Below are positions 47,040 through 56,839 of a DNA stretch of 64,000 bases, piece by piece. This DNA is from JAVBKU01 sp031553875 (lineage in GTDB: Bacteria; Bacteroidota; Bacteroidia; Bacteroidales; Rikenellaceae). Position 1 is the stretch's first letter, and the number at the start of each line of letters is the position of its first letter. The position numbers were made by a program, and so were the translations under genes. The DNA is taken from assembly GCA_031553875.1 (NCBI GenBank), contig JAVBKU010000004.1, positions 310,001-374,000 of the forward strand, given 5' to 3'. The notes beneath the pieces are model-generated. The model was not told the origin of the DNA and made no database searches. It saw only the letters and a list, made by a program, of their open reading frames with translations.

Positions 47040-48386
47040 CTAAAAGTTCATAGTGAACGCCAGGCCGAAACCGTTGATATTGCTTTTACGCATCGTGGTC
47101 ATGTTTATCATGGTCGGCTGGAGGTTCATCGATAGGTCGTCGCTGATATCGTAGTTCCTGAAATGGGCGTCGACATGAGCGTCGACGATATTGAGCAGGT
47201 ACCATACCCCAGTCATTATTATACACAAGTCCCTGTCTCTGCGGTATTTGTTGCGCGAATTACGCAGGAACTCGGGCGAATATCTTCCTCCGAATTCATC
47301 GACTGTATCCGGGTCTCCATCGGTATTTTGGTTGTAAGCCAGCTGGAAGCGTTTGTAGTTCCTGGAGTTGAAGTCGATCAGGTAACCGAACGTAACGAAC
47401 CCGCCGATAACTATCGGCACCTTCCAGTAACTCTTATTGTAAAGCTGGCCCGCACCGGGACATATGGTCGAGAGCGTGGTGGCCTTTTTCACAGGGGTGG
47501 CGTAGTTGGGATAGTTCATCACCCCGTCACCTATGAAATATATATAAGATGCGGCGGCGGCGGCAAATAGCAGTTGCCGGTTGGTATTGTGCCTTATCAT
47601 CTTCTCCTCCACAGGGGTTTTCTCATCCTGCGTGGCATTATTATACTTCATGTTGTCGTACTGCTTCTTGTAGACCTGGTATTTGTCGTTCTCCTTGATA
47701 CCGAAATAGAGGGCCATACCCACGCTGCCGTAGAGTATGGGTATCTTCCAATACTGCTCGTTGTAGAGCTGTGAGAAGCCGGGAACGACCACCGATATCC
47801 AGCTCATCTTTGATATCGACATGCTGTCGCGAAATATGGGACTCTGGCGATAGTAAGTGGAATCGTATTTAGCACGCCAGTGGCGGAGTTCGCGCTTACT
47901 CATTCCTGCCGTGTCGGCGGCGATCTTGGCGGCTAGGGAATCCCTTTTCATTATCACCGTGTCGAGCTTAGCCACGGAATCGGCCAGGGATTTTTCGCCT
48001 TTCAACGCCAGGGAATCCCTCAATTTTGCGAGCGCCGTGGTATCTATCTTGACCGCCATCATACGCCCCCCGTCTACGCGGTAGCTCTTGTCGGCAGACG
48101 GAGCCTCGGGAATACGGCCCGCGGGCTGATTTTTCTTGTCTTTCCTGGATTTCTTGTCCGTCGCGCCGTCAGGCGTCTTGACGGCAGCAGGTTCAGCCGT
48201 TACCGGAGTTTGGACGGGAGTTACGGCCTTGGCAGCATCCGTCGAGGTGGCCGTAGCCTGCACAGGAGTAGACTTTGTAGTATCTGTTCCGTCACCTGAA
48301 GGGGTTTGCCCGAAAGCCAACACGCCCTGGCAGATGAAAAACATCGTACACAGGGCGGAGGTTAATAATACAGGGCTTAGGCGCAT
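47040..48386 (-). CDS. DUF5683-type envelope protein
   Basis: 448 residues. A signal peptide (about 1-25) is followed by a long Pro/Thr/Ala-rich linker (30-95). The C-terminal region (about 185-370) contains two repeats of a GxGQLYN-type motif (VVPGFSQLYNEQYWKIPI and ICPGAGQLYNKSYWKVPI) with membrane segments, which is the DUF5683 pattern. Only Bacteroidota-type proteins of this shape are known to me, usually next to parAB. The function is unknown. It starts 43 bp after the parB stop. Confidence 0.85.
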   Translation of the reverse strand: MRLSPVLLTSALCTMFFICQGVLAFGQTPSGDGTDTTKSTPVQATATSTDAAKAVTPVQTPVTAEPAAVKTPDGATDKKSRKDKKNQPAGRIPEAPSADKSYRVDGGRMMAVKIDTTALAKLRDSLALKGEKSLADSVAKLDTVIMKRDSLAAKIAADTAGMSKRELRHWRAKYDSTYYRQSPIFRDSMSISKMSWISVVVPGFSQLYNEQYWKIPILYGSVGMALYFGIKENDKYQVYKKQYDNMKYNNATQDEKTPVEEKMIRHNTNRQLLFAAAAASYIYFIGDGVMNYPNYATPVKKATTLSTICPGAGQLYNKSYWKVPIVIGGFVTFGYLIDFNSRNYKRFQLAYNQNTDGDPDTVDEFGGRYSPEFLRNSRNKYRRDRDLCIIMTGVWYLLNIVDAHVDAHFRNYDISDDLSMNLQPTMINMTTMRKSNINGFGLAFTMNF

Positions 48387-48428
48387 CTCTTGTCCGTTTC
48401 CTTTATTTAGTTCGACGTGAATCTCACG

Positions 48429-49319
48429 TTATCTCGACACCGAGGATATCCTTTGGAGTATCTGTTCTATATCGTCGTCGGAGCGGAAACCGATAACTAT
48501 CTTGCCGCCGCCGTTAGACGATTTCTTGATGGATATGTCCTGCGTAAAGAAACCTTCCAGGCGCTCCACAAGACGTGTGTATGCCTCAGGAAACTCTTCA
48601 TCGGCCTCATCCAACACGGATGTCTTCTTCTCGCCGAGCTTCTTTACCAGATCTTCCACCTGCCTTACCGAGAGCGACTTTTTGAGCGTCTTGCGCAGAA
48701 TGCGTATCTGGTCCTCTTTCGATTCCACGGATATTATGGCGCGGGCATGGCCCATGGATATCAGACCTTCGCGCAGAGCGAGCTGCACCTCAACGGGGAG
48801 CTTGAGTAGGCGCAGGTAATTGGCTACCGTCGAGCGCTTCTTGCCCACCCTTTCGGCCAGCGAATCCTGTGTGAGCGAGCACTCATCCACAAGCCTCTGG
48901 AGACTCAGGGCCACTTCCATGGCATTGAGGTCCTGCCTCTGGATATTCTCCACGATGGCCATCTCGAGCAGGGTCGTATCGTCGATCTCCTCGCGCACAT
49001 AAGCGGGGATCGAAGTGAGTCCCGCCATCTGCGACGCTCTGAAACGGCGTTCGCCGCTGATTATTATGTAACGTCCGGCTGTTTCCTTACGCAGGGTTAT
49101 GGGCTGTATCACGCCCAGCACCTTGATCGACTCGGTCAGCTCGTCGAGGGCATCCTCGTCGAAATCGGTACGCGGCTGCCTGGGATTGGGCGATATGAGG
49201 GCTATCTCCACCTCTCCCACCAGCGAATCCCTGCTATCGGCAGAAGAGGGCGAAGTGATGCTTTCTATTTCGAATATGGCGCTAAGGCCGCGCCCCAATC
49301 CTTTGTTCTTGTTGTTCAT
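48429..49319 (-). CDS. parB: Chromosome-partitioning protein ParB
   Basis: 296 residues. It has the ParB/Spo0J N-terminal CTP-binding domain with ISGERRFRAS (the GERRxRA motif), a central HTH (LTQDSLAERVGKKRSTVANY) and a C-terminal dimerisation domain. It binds parS and loads condensin near the replication origin. It is 56 bp downstream of parA. The pair suggests the origin is not far, but no perfect parS was found in the window. Confidence 0.95.
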   Translation of the reverse strand: MNNKNKGLGRGLSAIFEIESITSPSSADSRDSLVGEVEIALISPNPRQPRTDFDEDALDELTESIKVLGVIQPITLRKETAGRYIIISGERRFRASQMAGLTSIPAYVREEIDDTTLLEMAIVENIQRQDLNAMEVALSLQRLVDECSLTQDSLAERVGKKRSTVANYLRLLKLPVEVQLALREGLISMGHARAIISVESKEDQIRILRKTLKKSLSVRQVEDLVKKLGEKKTSVLDEADEEFPEAYTRLVERLEGFFTQDISIKKSSNGGGKIVIGFRSDDDIEQILQRISSVSR

Positions 49320-49375
49320 ATCTCAATTGATATATGAATTTAGCGTGGGCGCCGCTCACGGCATCCACGCGTCCA

Positions 49376-50134
49376 CTATTTATTCTTACGGATAACTTCC
49401 TTGGCAAAGTTGAGGTAACTGATACTCCCCGCCGACATGGCGTCGAACAGTATAGCAGGCTTGCCGTAGCTGGGAGCCTCGCTCAGGCGCACGTTGCGCT
49501 GGATGATGGTATCGAACGTGAGGTGGCCGAAATGGTTCCTGACCTCCGACACCACCTGGTTGGCCAGCCTCGTGCGGGCGTACATGGTGAGCAGGAAGCC
49601 CTCGATGTCGAGCGCGGGGTTCATCTTCGCCTTGGTCATCTTGATGGTGTTGAGCAGCTTGCCCAACCCCTCGAGGGCGAAATACTCGCACTGCACGGGA
49701 ATCAACACAGAATCGGCCGCCACGAGGGCGTTGATGGTGGTAAGGCCCAGCGAGGGCGAACAGTCTATGATTATAAACTTATAGTCGTCGCGTATGGACT
49801 CTATAGCCTTTTTGAGGCGAAGGTGCCCCTCTTCCATCGAAGGAAGCTCGGCATCGGCACCCACGAGGTTGATATTCGAAGGCACTACGCTAAGGTTCTT
49901 GACCTGCGTATCCCTTATAAGAATATCCCTTATGTCGGCATCGCCCACCATACACTCGTAGATACTGCGTCCGGCAATGTCCAAGCCCAGTCCGGAGGTG
50001 GCGTTGGCCTGCGGATCGGCGTCGACTAAGAGTGTTTTCTTACCCAGCACGGCCAGGCTTGCGGCCAGATTGATAGCCGTGGTCGTCTTACCCACTCCAC
50101 CCTTCTGGTTGGCTATGGCGATAACTTTACCCAT
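49376..50134 (-). CDS. parA: Chromosome-partitioning ATPase ParA
   Basis: 252 residues, Soj/ParA type. The deviant Walker A KGGVGKTTTAINLA is at about 11-24, with DADPQANATSGLG and IIIDCSPSLGL. It has no N-terminal HTH, as usual for chromosomal ParA. It acts with ParB in segregation. It is the first gene of a five-gene minus-strand operon ending in mnmE, divergent from the ornithine carbamoyltransferase gene. Confidence 0.95.
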   Translation of the reverse strand: MGKVIAIANQKGGVGKTTTAINLAASLAVLGKKTLLVDADPQANATSGLGLDIAGRSIYECMVGDADIRDILIRDTQVKNLSVVPSNINLVGADAELPSMEEGHLRLKKAIESIRDDYKFIIIDCSPSLGLTTINALVAADSVLIPVQCEYFALEGLGKLLNTIKMTKAKMNPALDIEGFLLTMYARTRLANQVVSEVRNHFGHLTFDTIIQRNVRLSEAPSYGKPAILFDAMSAGSISYLNFAKEVIRKNK

Positions 50135-50322
50135 ACGTTTGTTCTGAAATAATGTAATTTGTCAAGTTTACGAGGGCCTCGCCCGCTGTTTTCCGCTTCC
50201 GTACACGCCGCTTCACGGCTTCCGGAGCAGGGAAACCCGCCAGGGGGCAAAAACACCCTGCAATGTTACGCAAAATAATTGACATTTTTGAACTGACGGC
50301 TAATTTTGGCGACAGAATTTAG

Positions 50323-50330
50323 TACCTTTG
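50323..50330 (+). promoter_or_regulatory. -7 box of the argF promoter
   Basis: TACCTTTG, an exact TAnnTTTG match, 38 bp before the ATG at 50369. The -33 element is unclear. Confidence 0.55.
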
Positions 50331-50368
50331 TGTCATCTAATTCTATAAAATCCGCCCTGCGAAAGACA

Positions 50369-51373
50369 ATGAGGGAGATCAACCTGAAAAACAGAAGCCT
50401 GCTGACCCTGCTCGACTTCTCCCCCGAGGAGATCGACCACCTGTTGCGTCTCGCCTCTTCACTCAAGGAGGAGAAGCGTAGCGGCACGGAAAGGCCGCGC
50501 CTCGCAGGTAAGAACATAGCCCTTATTTTTGAGAAGGATTCCACCCGCACGCGCTGCTCGTTCGAAGTGGCGGCTTTCGACCAGGGAGCCAACGTGACCT
50601 ACCTCGGCCCCAACGGCTCACAGATAGGCCGCAAGGAGTCCACTCGCGACACGGCGAGGGTGCTGGGACGTATCTACGACGGTATAGAATACCGCGGCTA
50701 CGGGCAGGAGATAGTGGAAGAGTTGGCCCGATACGCCGGCGTGCCGGTATGGAACGGGCTGACCGACGAATTCCACCCCACGCAGGTACTTTGCGACCTG
50801 CTCACCATGCGCGAACATTCATCGAAGCCACTGTCAGAGGTAAGCTTTTGTTTCATAGGCGACGCCCGCAATAACATGGGCAATTCACTGATGACAGGAG
50901 CCGCTAAGATGGGCATGGATTTCAGGGCCGTATGCCCGGAGTCATGTACTCCCGACGAGGAATTGGTGGCCATATGCAGGGATATAGCCAGGGAGACCGG
51001 AGGCTCGATCTCCATATGTACCGACCCTGCGGAGGGCGTGAAAGGCTGCGACTTCATCTACACCGACGTATGGGTGTCGATGGGCGAGAACAGCAAAATA
51101 TGGGAGGAGCGGATCCGCCTGCTCACCCCCTACCGCGTCGACGGTCGCCTGATGGCCTCAACAGGCAAAAAGGATACTAAATTCATGCACTGCCTGCCCG
51201 CTTTCCACAACCTCGACACAGTGACGGCACGCGAGATACACGTCCGTTTCGGCATAACCGAAATGGAGGTGACCGACGAGGTGTTCGAATCCGCCGCCTC
51301 GATAGTGTTCGACCAGGCGGAGAACCGTATGCACACGATAAAAGCCGTAATGGTAGCGACCATAGGCAACTAA
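50369..51373 (+). CDS. argF: Ornithine carbamoyltransferase
   Basis: 334 residues from ATG 50369; the frame runs 21 codons further upstream but the family start is MREINLKNRS. Carbamoyl-phosphate site STRTRCSFE (about 55-63), FHPTQVLCD, and ornithine site HCLPAFH (about 273-279). The sequence is very close in motif and spacing to E. coli ArgI/ArgF. Many Bacteroidota use an N-succinylornithine transcarbamylase instead, so a genuine ornithine enzyme is notable. It makes citrulline for arginine synthesis, or runs in reverse in arginine deiminase metabolism. It is followed 13 bp later by the CPBP gene. Confidence 0.92.
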   Translation: MREINLKNRSLLTLLDFSPEEIDHLLRLASSLKEEKRSGTERPRLAGKNIALIFEKDSTRTRCSFEVAAFDQGANVTYLGPNGSQIGRKESTRDTARVLGRIYDGIEYRGYGQEIVEELARYAGVPVWNGLTDEFHPTQVLCDLLTMREHSSKPLSEVSFCFIGDARNNMGNSLMTGAAKMGMDFRAVCPESCTPDEELVAICRDIARETGGSISICTDPAEGVKGCDFIYTDVWVSMGENSKIWEERIRLLTPYRVDGRLMASTGKKDTKFMHCLPAFHNLDTVTAREIHVRFGITEMEVTDEVFESAASIVFDQAENRMHTIKAVMVATIGN

Positions 51374-51386
51374 CCTAAACAATCGA

Positions 51387-52244
51387 ATGAACCATCTGAA
51401 AAATCTATATAGAGGCGCCTACCCCAACGTTGCCGACCTGTGTCTGGTGATGGGTATTTTTCTCCTCTCGCAGGCTTTCGCAGGAGCCGTCATGGGGCTG
51501 ACCCTGGGCACGGACCCGGACGCCCTGGGCCTGTCCATATTCATCTCCTACGCCTCCTCGTTCCTTATCACGATAATCTTCGCTCTGGCCCAGAAGCACA
51601 GGAGGACGGGCCGCAAAGGGCCTCTACTGAGGATGAGCTTCAACGCTGCCGGCCCGCTGGTGTCGCTGTGGGGATTCGTGATGATAATGGCCCTGGGGGT
51701 AGTCATAGAGCCACTGCTGGAGGCCTTCCCCGACAGGTATTTCGATATGCTCGAAAGGCTGATGGGCGCGGGCGTGTGGATGATGGGCACATCGATAATC
51801 CTCGCCCCTATTATGGAGGAAATATTGTTCAGGGGCATAATCCAGGAATCGCTGACCACCAAATACGGCCCCGCCGCCGCCATCCTGGTCACCTCCGTCA
51901 TTTTCGGTCTGATACACGTCAACCCTCCCCAGGCGATCAACGCCTTCTTCATAAGCATCATACTCGGTTACGTATACCTGCTCACCCGCTCCATACTTCC
52001 GGTGATGCTGGTACACGCGCTTAACAACGGCGTGGCCTACTTCCAATATGTCGTAACCGGCGGGGAGACCATGTCTCTCCGGGAGATGATCGACAACCCC
52101 GCCATCTACGAAACCGTATATTATGTATCTGTCGTAATCTGCCTAATAGCCGCATTTACGATAACCATGCGCCTGAGCAGGAAACGTAGAAAGGACCTTC
52201 CCGCGGATAAAGTCGACGAAAGCGGCAATAATACAAGTAATTGA
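51387..52244 (+). CDS. CPBP-family intramembrane metalloprotease
   Basis: 285 residues with about seven or eight membrane helices. The CPBP/Abi (CAAX-protease-like) motifs are present: EEILFRGII (EExxxR), FGLIHVNP and LVHALNN. It is probably an integral-membrane protease or a resistance-type protein; its substrate is unknown. It may be co-transcribed with argF. Confidence 0.85.
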   Translation: MNHLKNLYRGAYPNVADLCLVMGIFLLSQAFAGAVMGLTLGTDPDALGLSIFISYASSFLITIIFALAQKHRRTGRKGPLLRMSFNAAGPLVSLWGFVMIMALGVVIEPLLEAFPDRYFDMLERLMGAGVWMMGTSIILAPIMEEILFRGIIQESLTTKYGPAAAILVTSVIFGLIHVNPPQAINAFFISIILGYVYLLTRSILPVMLVHALNNGVAYFQYVVTGGETMSLREMIDNPAIYETVYYVSVVICLIAAFTITMRLSRKRRKDLPADKVDESGNNTSN

Positions 52245-52304
52245 TACGTTGTTTGCAAGGAATATTAGAGAGATTCTAATAAAAATATATCTTTGCGTGA
52301 TATT

Positions 52305-53162
52305 ATGGTGAATCTGCGGAAAATATCGGTGATACTGCTGGCGCTTACGGCGCTGGTATCGTGCCGCGATTTCACCAAGCCACTGTTCGGCGACGACATA
52401 ATCGCCAGGGCGGGCGGCAAAACCCTCTATATCGAGGACGTCAAGGGCATATTCCCTGAAGGTATCACTGCCGAAGACAGCGTAAGGCTCCTGGAGTCTT
52501 TCGCCGACCAGTGGGTGAAAAAGCAGCTCAAGGTGGAAGCCGCGGAGGAGATGTTCGCCAAGAGCCAGGACGACATAGAGCAGATGGTGGAGGACTACCG
52601 CAACTCGCTGCTCACCTACAAGGTCGACCAGGCCCAGATCGACAAGACACTCGATACTCTCTGCACGGCCGAAGAAATAACCGCATTTTACAAGGACAAC
52701 ATAAACGATTTCGTACTCGATAGGCCCCTGTTCAAAGGGCGTATGGTGGTGGTGCCGGCGTCATTTCGACAGCAAAAGAAGCTCTCGGAGCTCATCACGG
52801 CATCCGACGGCGACGAACGCCAGGACTTTGTGGATATCTGCATGAAAAACAACTTCCCCCTGCGCGAATTCGCCTCGTGGACGGAGTTGAGCGAACTTGT
52901 GGCCCTGTTGCCAAAGAAGGCGACTCCGGAGTTCACTTCCGGCAAACTATTGAAAATAGAAGATAGGGACGATATATATTATGTGTATTTTCCCTCTCTA
53001 CTCCGTGTAGGCGACCACACTCCCGAAGAGAGGGTGAGCGACGTGATCCGCCGAGTGCTTATCAACAAACGCAAGGAGAATATAATACGCAACCTCGAGG
53101 ACAGTCTCTTCACCAAGGCGAAACTCGAAAAGTCAATTGTAATCAACGTACATAAAAGATAA
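52305..53162 (+). CDS. SurA-N-like envelope lipoprotein without a PPIase domain
   Basis: 285 residues from ATG 52305. The lipoprotein signal ends LTALVSCRD (Cys near 20). Residues about 30-140 are helical with a SurA/PpiD-like chaperone layout (DSVRLLESFADQWVKKQL, DIEQMVEDYRNSLLTYKVD). No parvulin motif follows. The SurA-like PPIase starts 2 bp after its stop, so both are probably one chaperone set for outer-membrane proteins. The TATCTTTG box at 52288-52295 may be its -7 element, with an unusually short leader. Confidence 0.75.
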   Translation: MVNLRKISVILLALTALVSCRDFTKPLFGDDIIARAGGKTLYIEDVKGIFPEGITAEDSVRLLESFADQWVKKQLKVEAAEEMFAKSQDDIEQMVEDYRNSLLTYKVDQAQIDKTLDTLCTAEEITAFYKDNINDFVLDRPLFKGRMVVVPASFRQQKKLSELITASDGDERQDFVDICMKNNFPLREFASWTELSELVALLPKKATPEFTSGKLLKIEDRDDIYYVYFPSLLRVGDHTPEERVSDVIRRVLINKRKENIIRNLEDSLFTKAKLEKSIVINVHKR

Positions 53163-53164
53163 AG

Positions 53165-54559
53165 ATGTCAAGGATACTGATTCCCATACTGTCATTAGTT
53201 CTCCTGGCCGGCCCCGCAGGGGTGAAGGCGCAGAGCCAGCAGGTTGTGGCTGACAAGATAATAGCCGTGGTCGGCAATTCAGCCATACTCTACTCCGACG
53301 TGGTGGCCATGAGTTTTCGTATGGAGGAGCAGCGCCGCGAACAGGGCTACACCTCCGACAAGGACCCACGCACCGAGGCCCTCGAAGCACTGATGCTACA
53401 GAAATTGCTGTTCAACCAGGCTAAGATCGACTCCTTGGAGATATCCACCGACGACATCAACATGATCGTGGAGAACAATATTTCCCAGGAGGTGGCAGAG
53501 CGCGGTTCGATTGCCGCCCTGGAAGCATTCTACCACAAGCCCATATTCAACGTCAAGGAGGATATGCACAAGTATATCGAGGAGAGCCGCTACGCCCAGC
53601 GCATGAAGCAGGAGGTAGAGGGCAAGGTTAAGGTCACTCCCGGCGAAGTGGAGCGCTACTACAAATCAATCGGCAAGGACAGCCTTCCCATAATCCCCGA
53701 ACAGTACATATACGCCCACATAGTGATATTCCCTCCCTCCACGGCTGCGGCCAAGCAGCGTGTGAAGGAGCGATTGCTGGATATGAGGGAGCGTATAATC
53801 GGCGGCACTAAGCTGTCGGTACTGGCCCGCATGTATTCGGTCGACGGATCGGCCGTACGCGGCGGGGAGATGGATCCCACTCCCAAGGATGGCTTCGTAA
53901 AGCCGTTCGCTGACGCGCTGGTCAAGCTCAAGCCGGGGCAGATATCCGAAGTCGTGGAGACCGAATTCGGCTTCCACCTTATAGAACTTATCGAGAAGAA
54001 GGGCAGCCTCTACACCTGCCGCCATATACTGCTGCGCCCCGTGTTCACCTCGGAGGAACTGGCCGTGCCGGGCAGGACGCTCGACAGCATCGCTACCAAG
54101 ATAAAAGAGGGCAGCATTACGTTCGCCGAAGCGGCGGGCAAATTCTCGCAGGATTCCTACTCCAAGCTCAACGGCGGCATAGTGACCAACCACGAGATGC
54201 TCGAGCTCTACAATGCCTTCGATGCCAAGCTCACCTCGACCAAATTCCTCAAGGAAGAGCTCCCGAAAGACGACTACCAGAGGATACGCAACATGAAGGT
54301 GGGCGATATTTCCGCCCCGTTCCAGTCGCAGGATATGAGGAGCAACGTGATGAGCAAGATAATAATGCTCAAGGAGATCATACCCTCCCACCCCGCCAAC
54401 CTGGCCAACGACTACCTGCGCATGGAGGAGATGACCCTGGAGGAGAAAACCGAGAGGGAGTTCGAGAAGTGGCTCAATAAGAAGATAGCCGGCATGTACG
54501 TGCGTATCGACGAGGAGTTTCGCGGCAGCAACTTCGAGAACAAGATGTGGGTAAAGTAA
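53165..54559 (+). CDS. SurA-like periplasmic chaperone with two parvulin PPIase domains
   Basis: 464 residues with a signal peptide (about 1-23). A SurA N-terminal chaperone region (25-165) is followed by parvulin 1 (about 175-275, ending VETEFGFHLIELIEKK) and parvulin 2 (about 280-390, with TCRHILLRPVF). It folds outer-membrane proteins in the periplasm. It lies between the lipoprotein chaperone and OstA genes, a conserved-looking outer-membrane assembly block. Confidence 0.88.
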   Translation: MSRILIPILSLVLLAGPAGVKAQSQQVVADKIIAVVGNSAILYSDVVAMSFRMEEQRREQGYTSDKDPRTEALEALMLQKLLFNQAKIDSLEISTDDINMIVENNISQEVAERGSIAALEAFYHKPIFNVKEDMHKYIEESRYAQRMKQEVEGKVKVTPGEVERYYKSIGKDSLPIIPEQYIYAHIVIFPPSTAAAKQRVKERLLDMRERIIGGTKLSVLARMYSVDGSAVRGGEMDPTPKDGFVKPFADALVKLKPGQISEVVETEFGFHLIELIEKKGSLYTCRHILLRPVFTSEELAVPGRTLDSIATKIKEGSITFAEAAGKFSQDSYSKLNGGIVTNHEMLELYNAFDAKLTSTKFLKEELPKDDYQRIRNMKVGDISAPFQSQDMRSNVMSKIIMLKEIIPSHPANLANDYLRMEEMTLEEKTEREFEKWLNKKIAGMYVRIDEEFRGSNFENKMWVK

Positions 54560-54605
54560 AAGAGTCTGTACATTACAAGTTAAACTGTTTATTCGGCTTA
54601 TCGAA

Positions 54606-56750
54606 GTGTCTGGAAGAATTGTAGGATTAGCGGTCGCAGTTGCGTTGTTCTGTACGGCGGTAATGGCCCAGCAGAAACAAGGCACACAGAAGAAATACGT
54701 CGACTTTCAGGCCGACGTGATGCGTCCTGTGAAGATGGGCGACTCTTCGGCCCTGAGCCTGGTGGGTAACGTGGTGTTCTTCCACAACGGGGCGGTGATC
54801 ACCTGCGACAGCGCCATCCGCTACAACGACCGCCTAATGGACTGCTACCGCAACGTCATAATCAACAAGGACAAAACCTATATATACGGAGAGAAGGCCG
54901 ACTACAACGGCTATGAGAACTTGGCAAAGGTCTATTCCCAGCTCGTCAAGACCATAGACGAAGATGCAACGCTCTACACCTACAACTTCACCTTCAATAC
55001 TTTAGACAACATCGGGTTCTACACAGGGGGCGGTACAATGACCCAGAAAGAGAGCAAGATGGAGTCAAAGAAGGGTTATTATTATTCCGACACCCGCAAG
55101 TTGGTGGCCGTCGAAGAGGTGGAGATCACCAATCCCGACTACAAGCTCAAATCCGACTCCGTATCCTACGACCTTAATACCGAGGTGGCTCGTTTCTTCG
55201 TCAAGACTTATATCTGGAACAAGCAGGGCGATATCCTCTCAGCCCTACATGGCGAGTACGACAGCAAGAACGATATATACGACTTTACCAAAGACTCCTA
55301 TATCCTCACCAAGGACAAGGAACTATGGGCCGACTCTATAAAATATTTCAAATTCAAGGAGGAAGCCATACTCCACCGCGACATACAGATGATCGACGAC
55401 CTGCAGCAGGCCACGGCCTTCGGTGACTTCGGACATTACTGGGGCGGGGAACGCAAGGAGCGCACGCTGTTGACAAAAAGACCGTCTATCCTTAATTTCG
55501 ACAAGAGCGACCCCGACACTCTCTACATGAAAGCCGACACCATGTACATGTACACGGACAAGACGCTCCCGGGTGACACCATTCCCACGGAGGCTCCGAC
55601 CATAGAATCGTTCGATCTCCCCGCGCCGCCTGCCGACAGTGTCGCGGTCGCCCCTGTTGACTCGACAGCGGTACAGCCGAAAATACAAGCCGACTCCCTC
55701 TTAAAGGCAGACCTCTCGCCCAAGGAGCTACGCAAGATGGAGCAGGAGGCCAAAAAAGCGGAGAAAGCCAAAGAAAAAGCCGAAAAGGAGAAAGAAAAGG
55801 CCGAGAAAGCCAAGTTACGTACGCAAAAATACCTGGAACGCCGTGCCCGCCTGCAAGCCAAGTACGGCGAGGGTCCGGCAGTCGACAGCGCCGCCATAAA
55901 AAAGAGGATCGCCGACTCCCTGCAACGTGTGGCACTTTTGGAACAAGCGAGGCTCGACTCGCTCGAAAGGCTCAAGGCTCCCCGCGACTCCATAAACAGG
56001 ATCACGCAGAGTTACCGCAACGTGAAGATGTACAAGGGCGACATGAGGGCTGTGTGCGACTCTCTGGTATCCCACTCGTTCGACTCCACCATGCATATGT
56101 ATATCAACCCGGTGGTGTGGAACTTAGAGAACCAGATAAAGTCCGAGGTGGTGGATATGTTCATGAAGAACGGCCAGATTGACAGGGCCCTGTTCTCTGG
56201 AGAGCCGATAATGAGTTCGCAGATCGATACCATACACTATAACCAGGTCAAAGGGAAGACCATGGAGGCATTCTTCCGCGATAAGGAGATATACCGGACC
56301 GATGTGGTCGGCAACGCCCAAACCTACTACTATCTCGAGGAGGATAACCCGGATACGGTGTTCTTACAAGGGTTCCTGGTGGCCGAATGTGCCGATATCA
56401 CGTTCGACATAGAGGGGCGGAAGATCAAGAGGATAATCTACCGCGGGCAACCCGTGTACACCATATACCCAATGAGCATGATCCCCGAAACGCAATCGCT
56501 GTATCTGAAAGGATTCGTGTGGGAGGGGCATCTGAGGCCGTCTCTGGAAGATGTATTCGACCGCGTCATAAGGCCGTCGGAGCGCAATGAACACTACGCC
56601 CTGAAGCAGCCGGAGTTCGTCATTACGGGTAACATCAACTCCTACAAGCAATATCTATTGATAAGTAAGACGTGGCGCGACCGCGACGATAAATTGAGCG
56701 TCGAAGCTTTGGAATTCATTCAAAGCCTGGGGCATACGATAAAGCAATAG
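54606..56750 (+). CDS. OstA-like LPS-transport protein
   Basis: 714 residues. GTG start at 54606, giving a signal peptide (about 1-20). The N-terminal OstA/LptA-like beta-jellyroll region (about 25-330) shows repeated strand patterns (NGAVITCDSAIRYNDRLM, YIYGEKADYNGYENLAKV). A highly charged EKAEKEKEKAEKAK segment (about 375-400) splits it from a second OstA-like region (about 450-690). Such Bacteroidota proteins are thought to serve in the periplasmic bridge for lipopolysaccharide export. It follows the SurA-like gene by 46 bp. Confidence 0.82.
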   Translation: MSGRIVGLAVAVALFCTAVMAQQKQGTQKKYVDFQADVMRPVKMGDSSALSLVGNVVFFHNGAVITCDSAIRYNDRLMDCYRNVIINKDKTYIYGEKADYNGYENLAKVYSQLVKTIDEDATLYTYNFTFNTLDNIGFYTGGGTMTQKESKMESKKGYYYSDTRKLVAVEEVEITNPDYKLKSDSVSYDLNTEVARFFVKTYIWNKQGDILSALHGEYDSKNDIYDFTKDSYILTKDKELWADSIKYFKFKEEAILHRDIQMIDDLQQATAFGDFGHYWGGERKERTLLTKRPSILNFDKSDPDTLYMKADTMYMYTDKTLPGDTIPTEAPTIESFDLPAPPADSVAVAPVDSTAVQPKIQADSLLKADLSPKELRKMEQEAKKAEKAKEKAEKEKEKAEKAKLRTQKYLERRARLQAKYGEGPAVDSAAIKKRIADSLQRVALLEQARLDSLERLKAPRDSINRITQSYRNVKMYKGDMRAVCDSLVSHSFDSTMHMYINPVVWNLENQIKSEVVDMFMKNGQIDRALFSGEPIMSSQIDTIHYNQVKGKTMEAFFRDKEIYRTDVVGNAQTYYYLEEDNPDTVFLQGFLVAECADITFDIEGRKIKRIIYRGQPVYTIYPMSMIPETQSLYLKGFVWEGHLRPSLEDVFDRVIRPSERNEHYALKQPEFVITGNINSYKQYLLISKTWRDRDDKLSVEALEFIQSLGHTIKQ

Positions 56751-56786
56751 GCGTTGTGAGGGGCGGTGTTATAGCCTTAAAATATT

Positions 56787-56814
56787 AGCGGCCGGCGTGA
56801 ATACGCCGGCCGCT
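56787..56814. terminator. Bidirectional terminator between ostA and the DUF4294 gene
   Basis: Perfect 12-bp stem AGCGGCCGGCGT/ACGCCGGCCGCT with loop GAAT, flanked on the plus strand by TCGTTTTATTG. Confidence 0.85.
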
Positions 56815-56839
56815 TCGTTTTATTGAAAGTCAATTTTGA

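Noticed and set aside
48415..48429. ACGTGA-ATC-TCACGT inverted repeat near parB as a parS site
   Set aside because: It lacks the central CACGTG of the parS consensus.
54541..54685. Minus-strand ORF start opposite ostA/surA (53666-54685)
   Set aside because: Shadow of the SurA-like gene.
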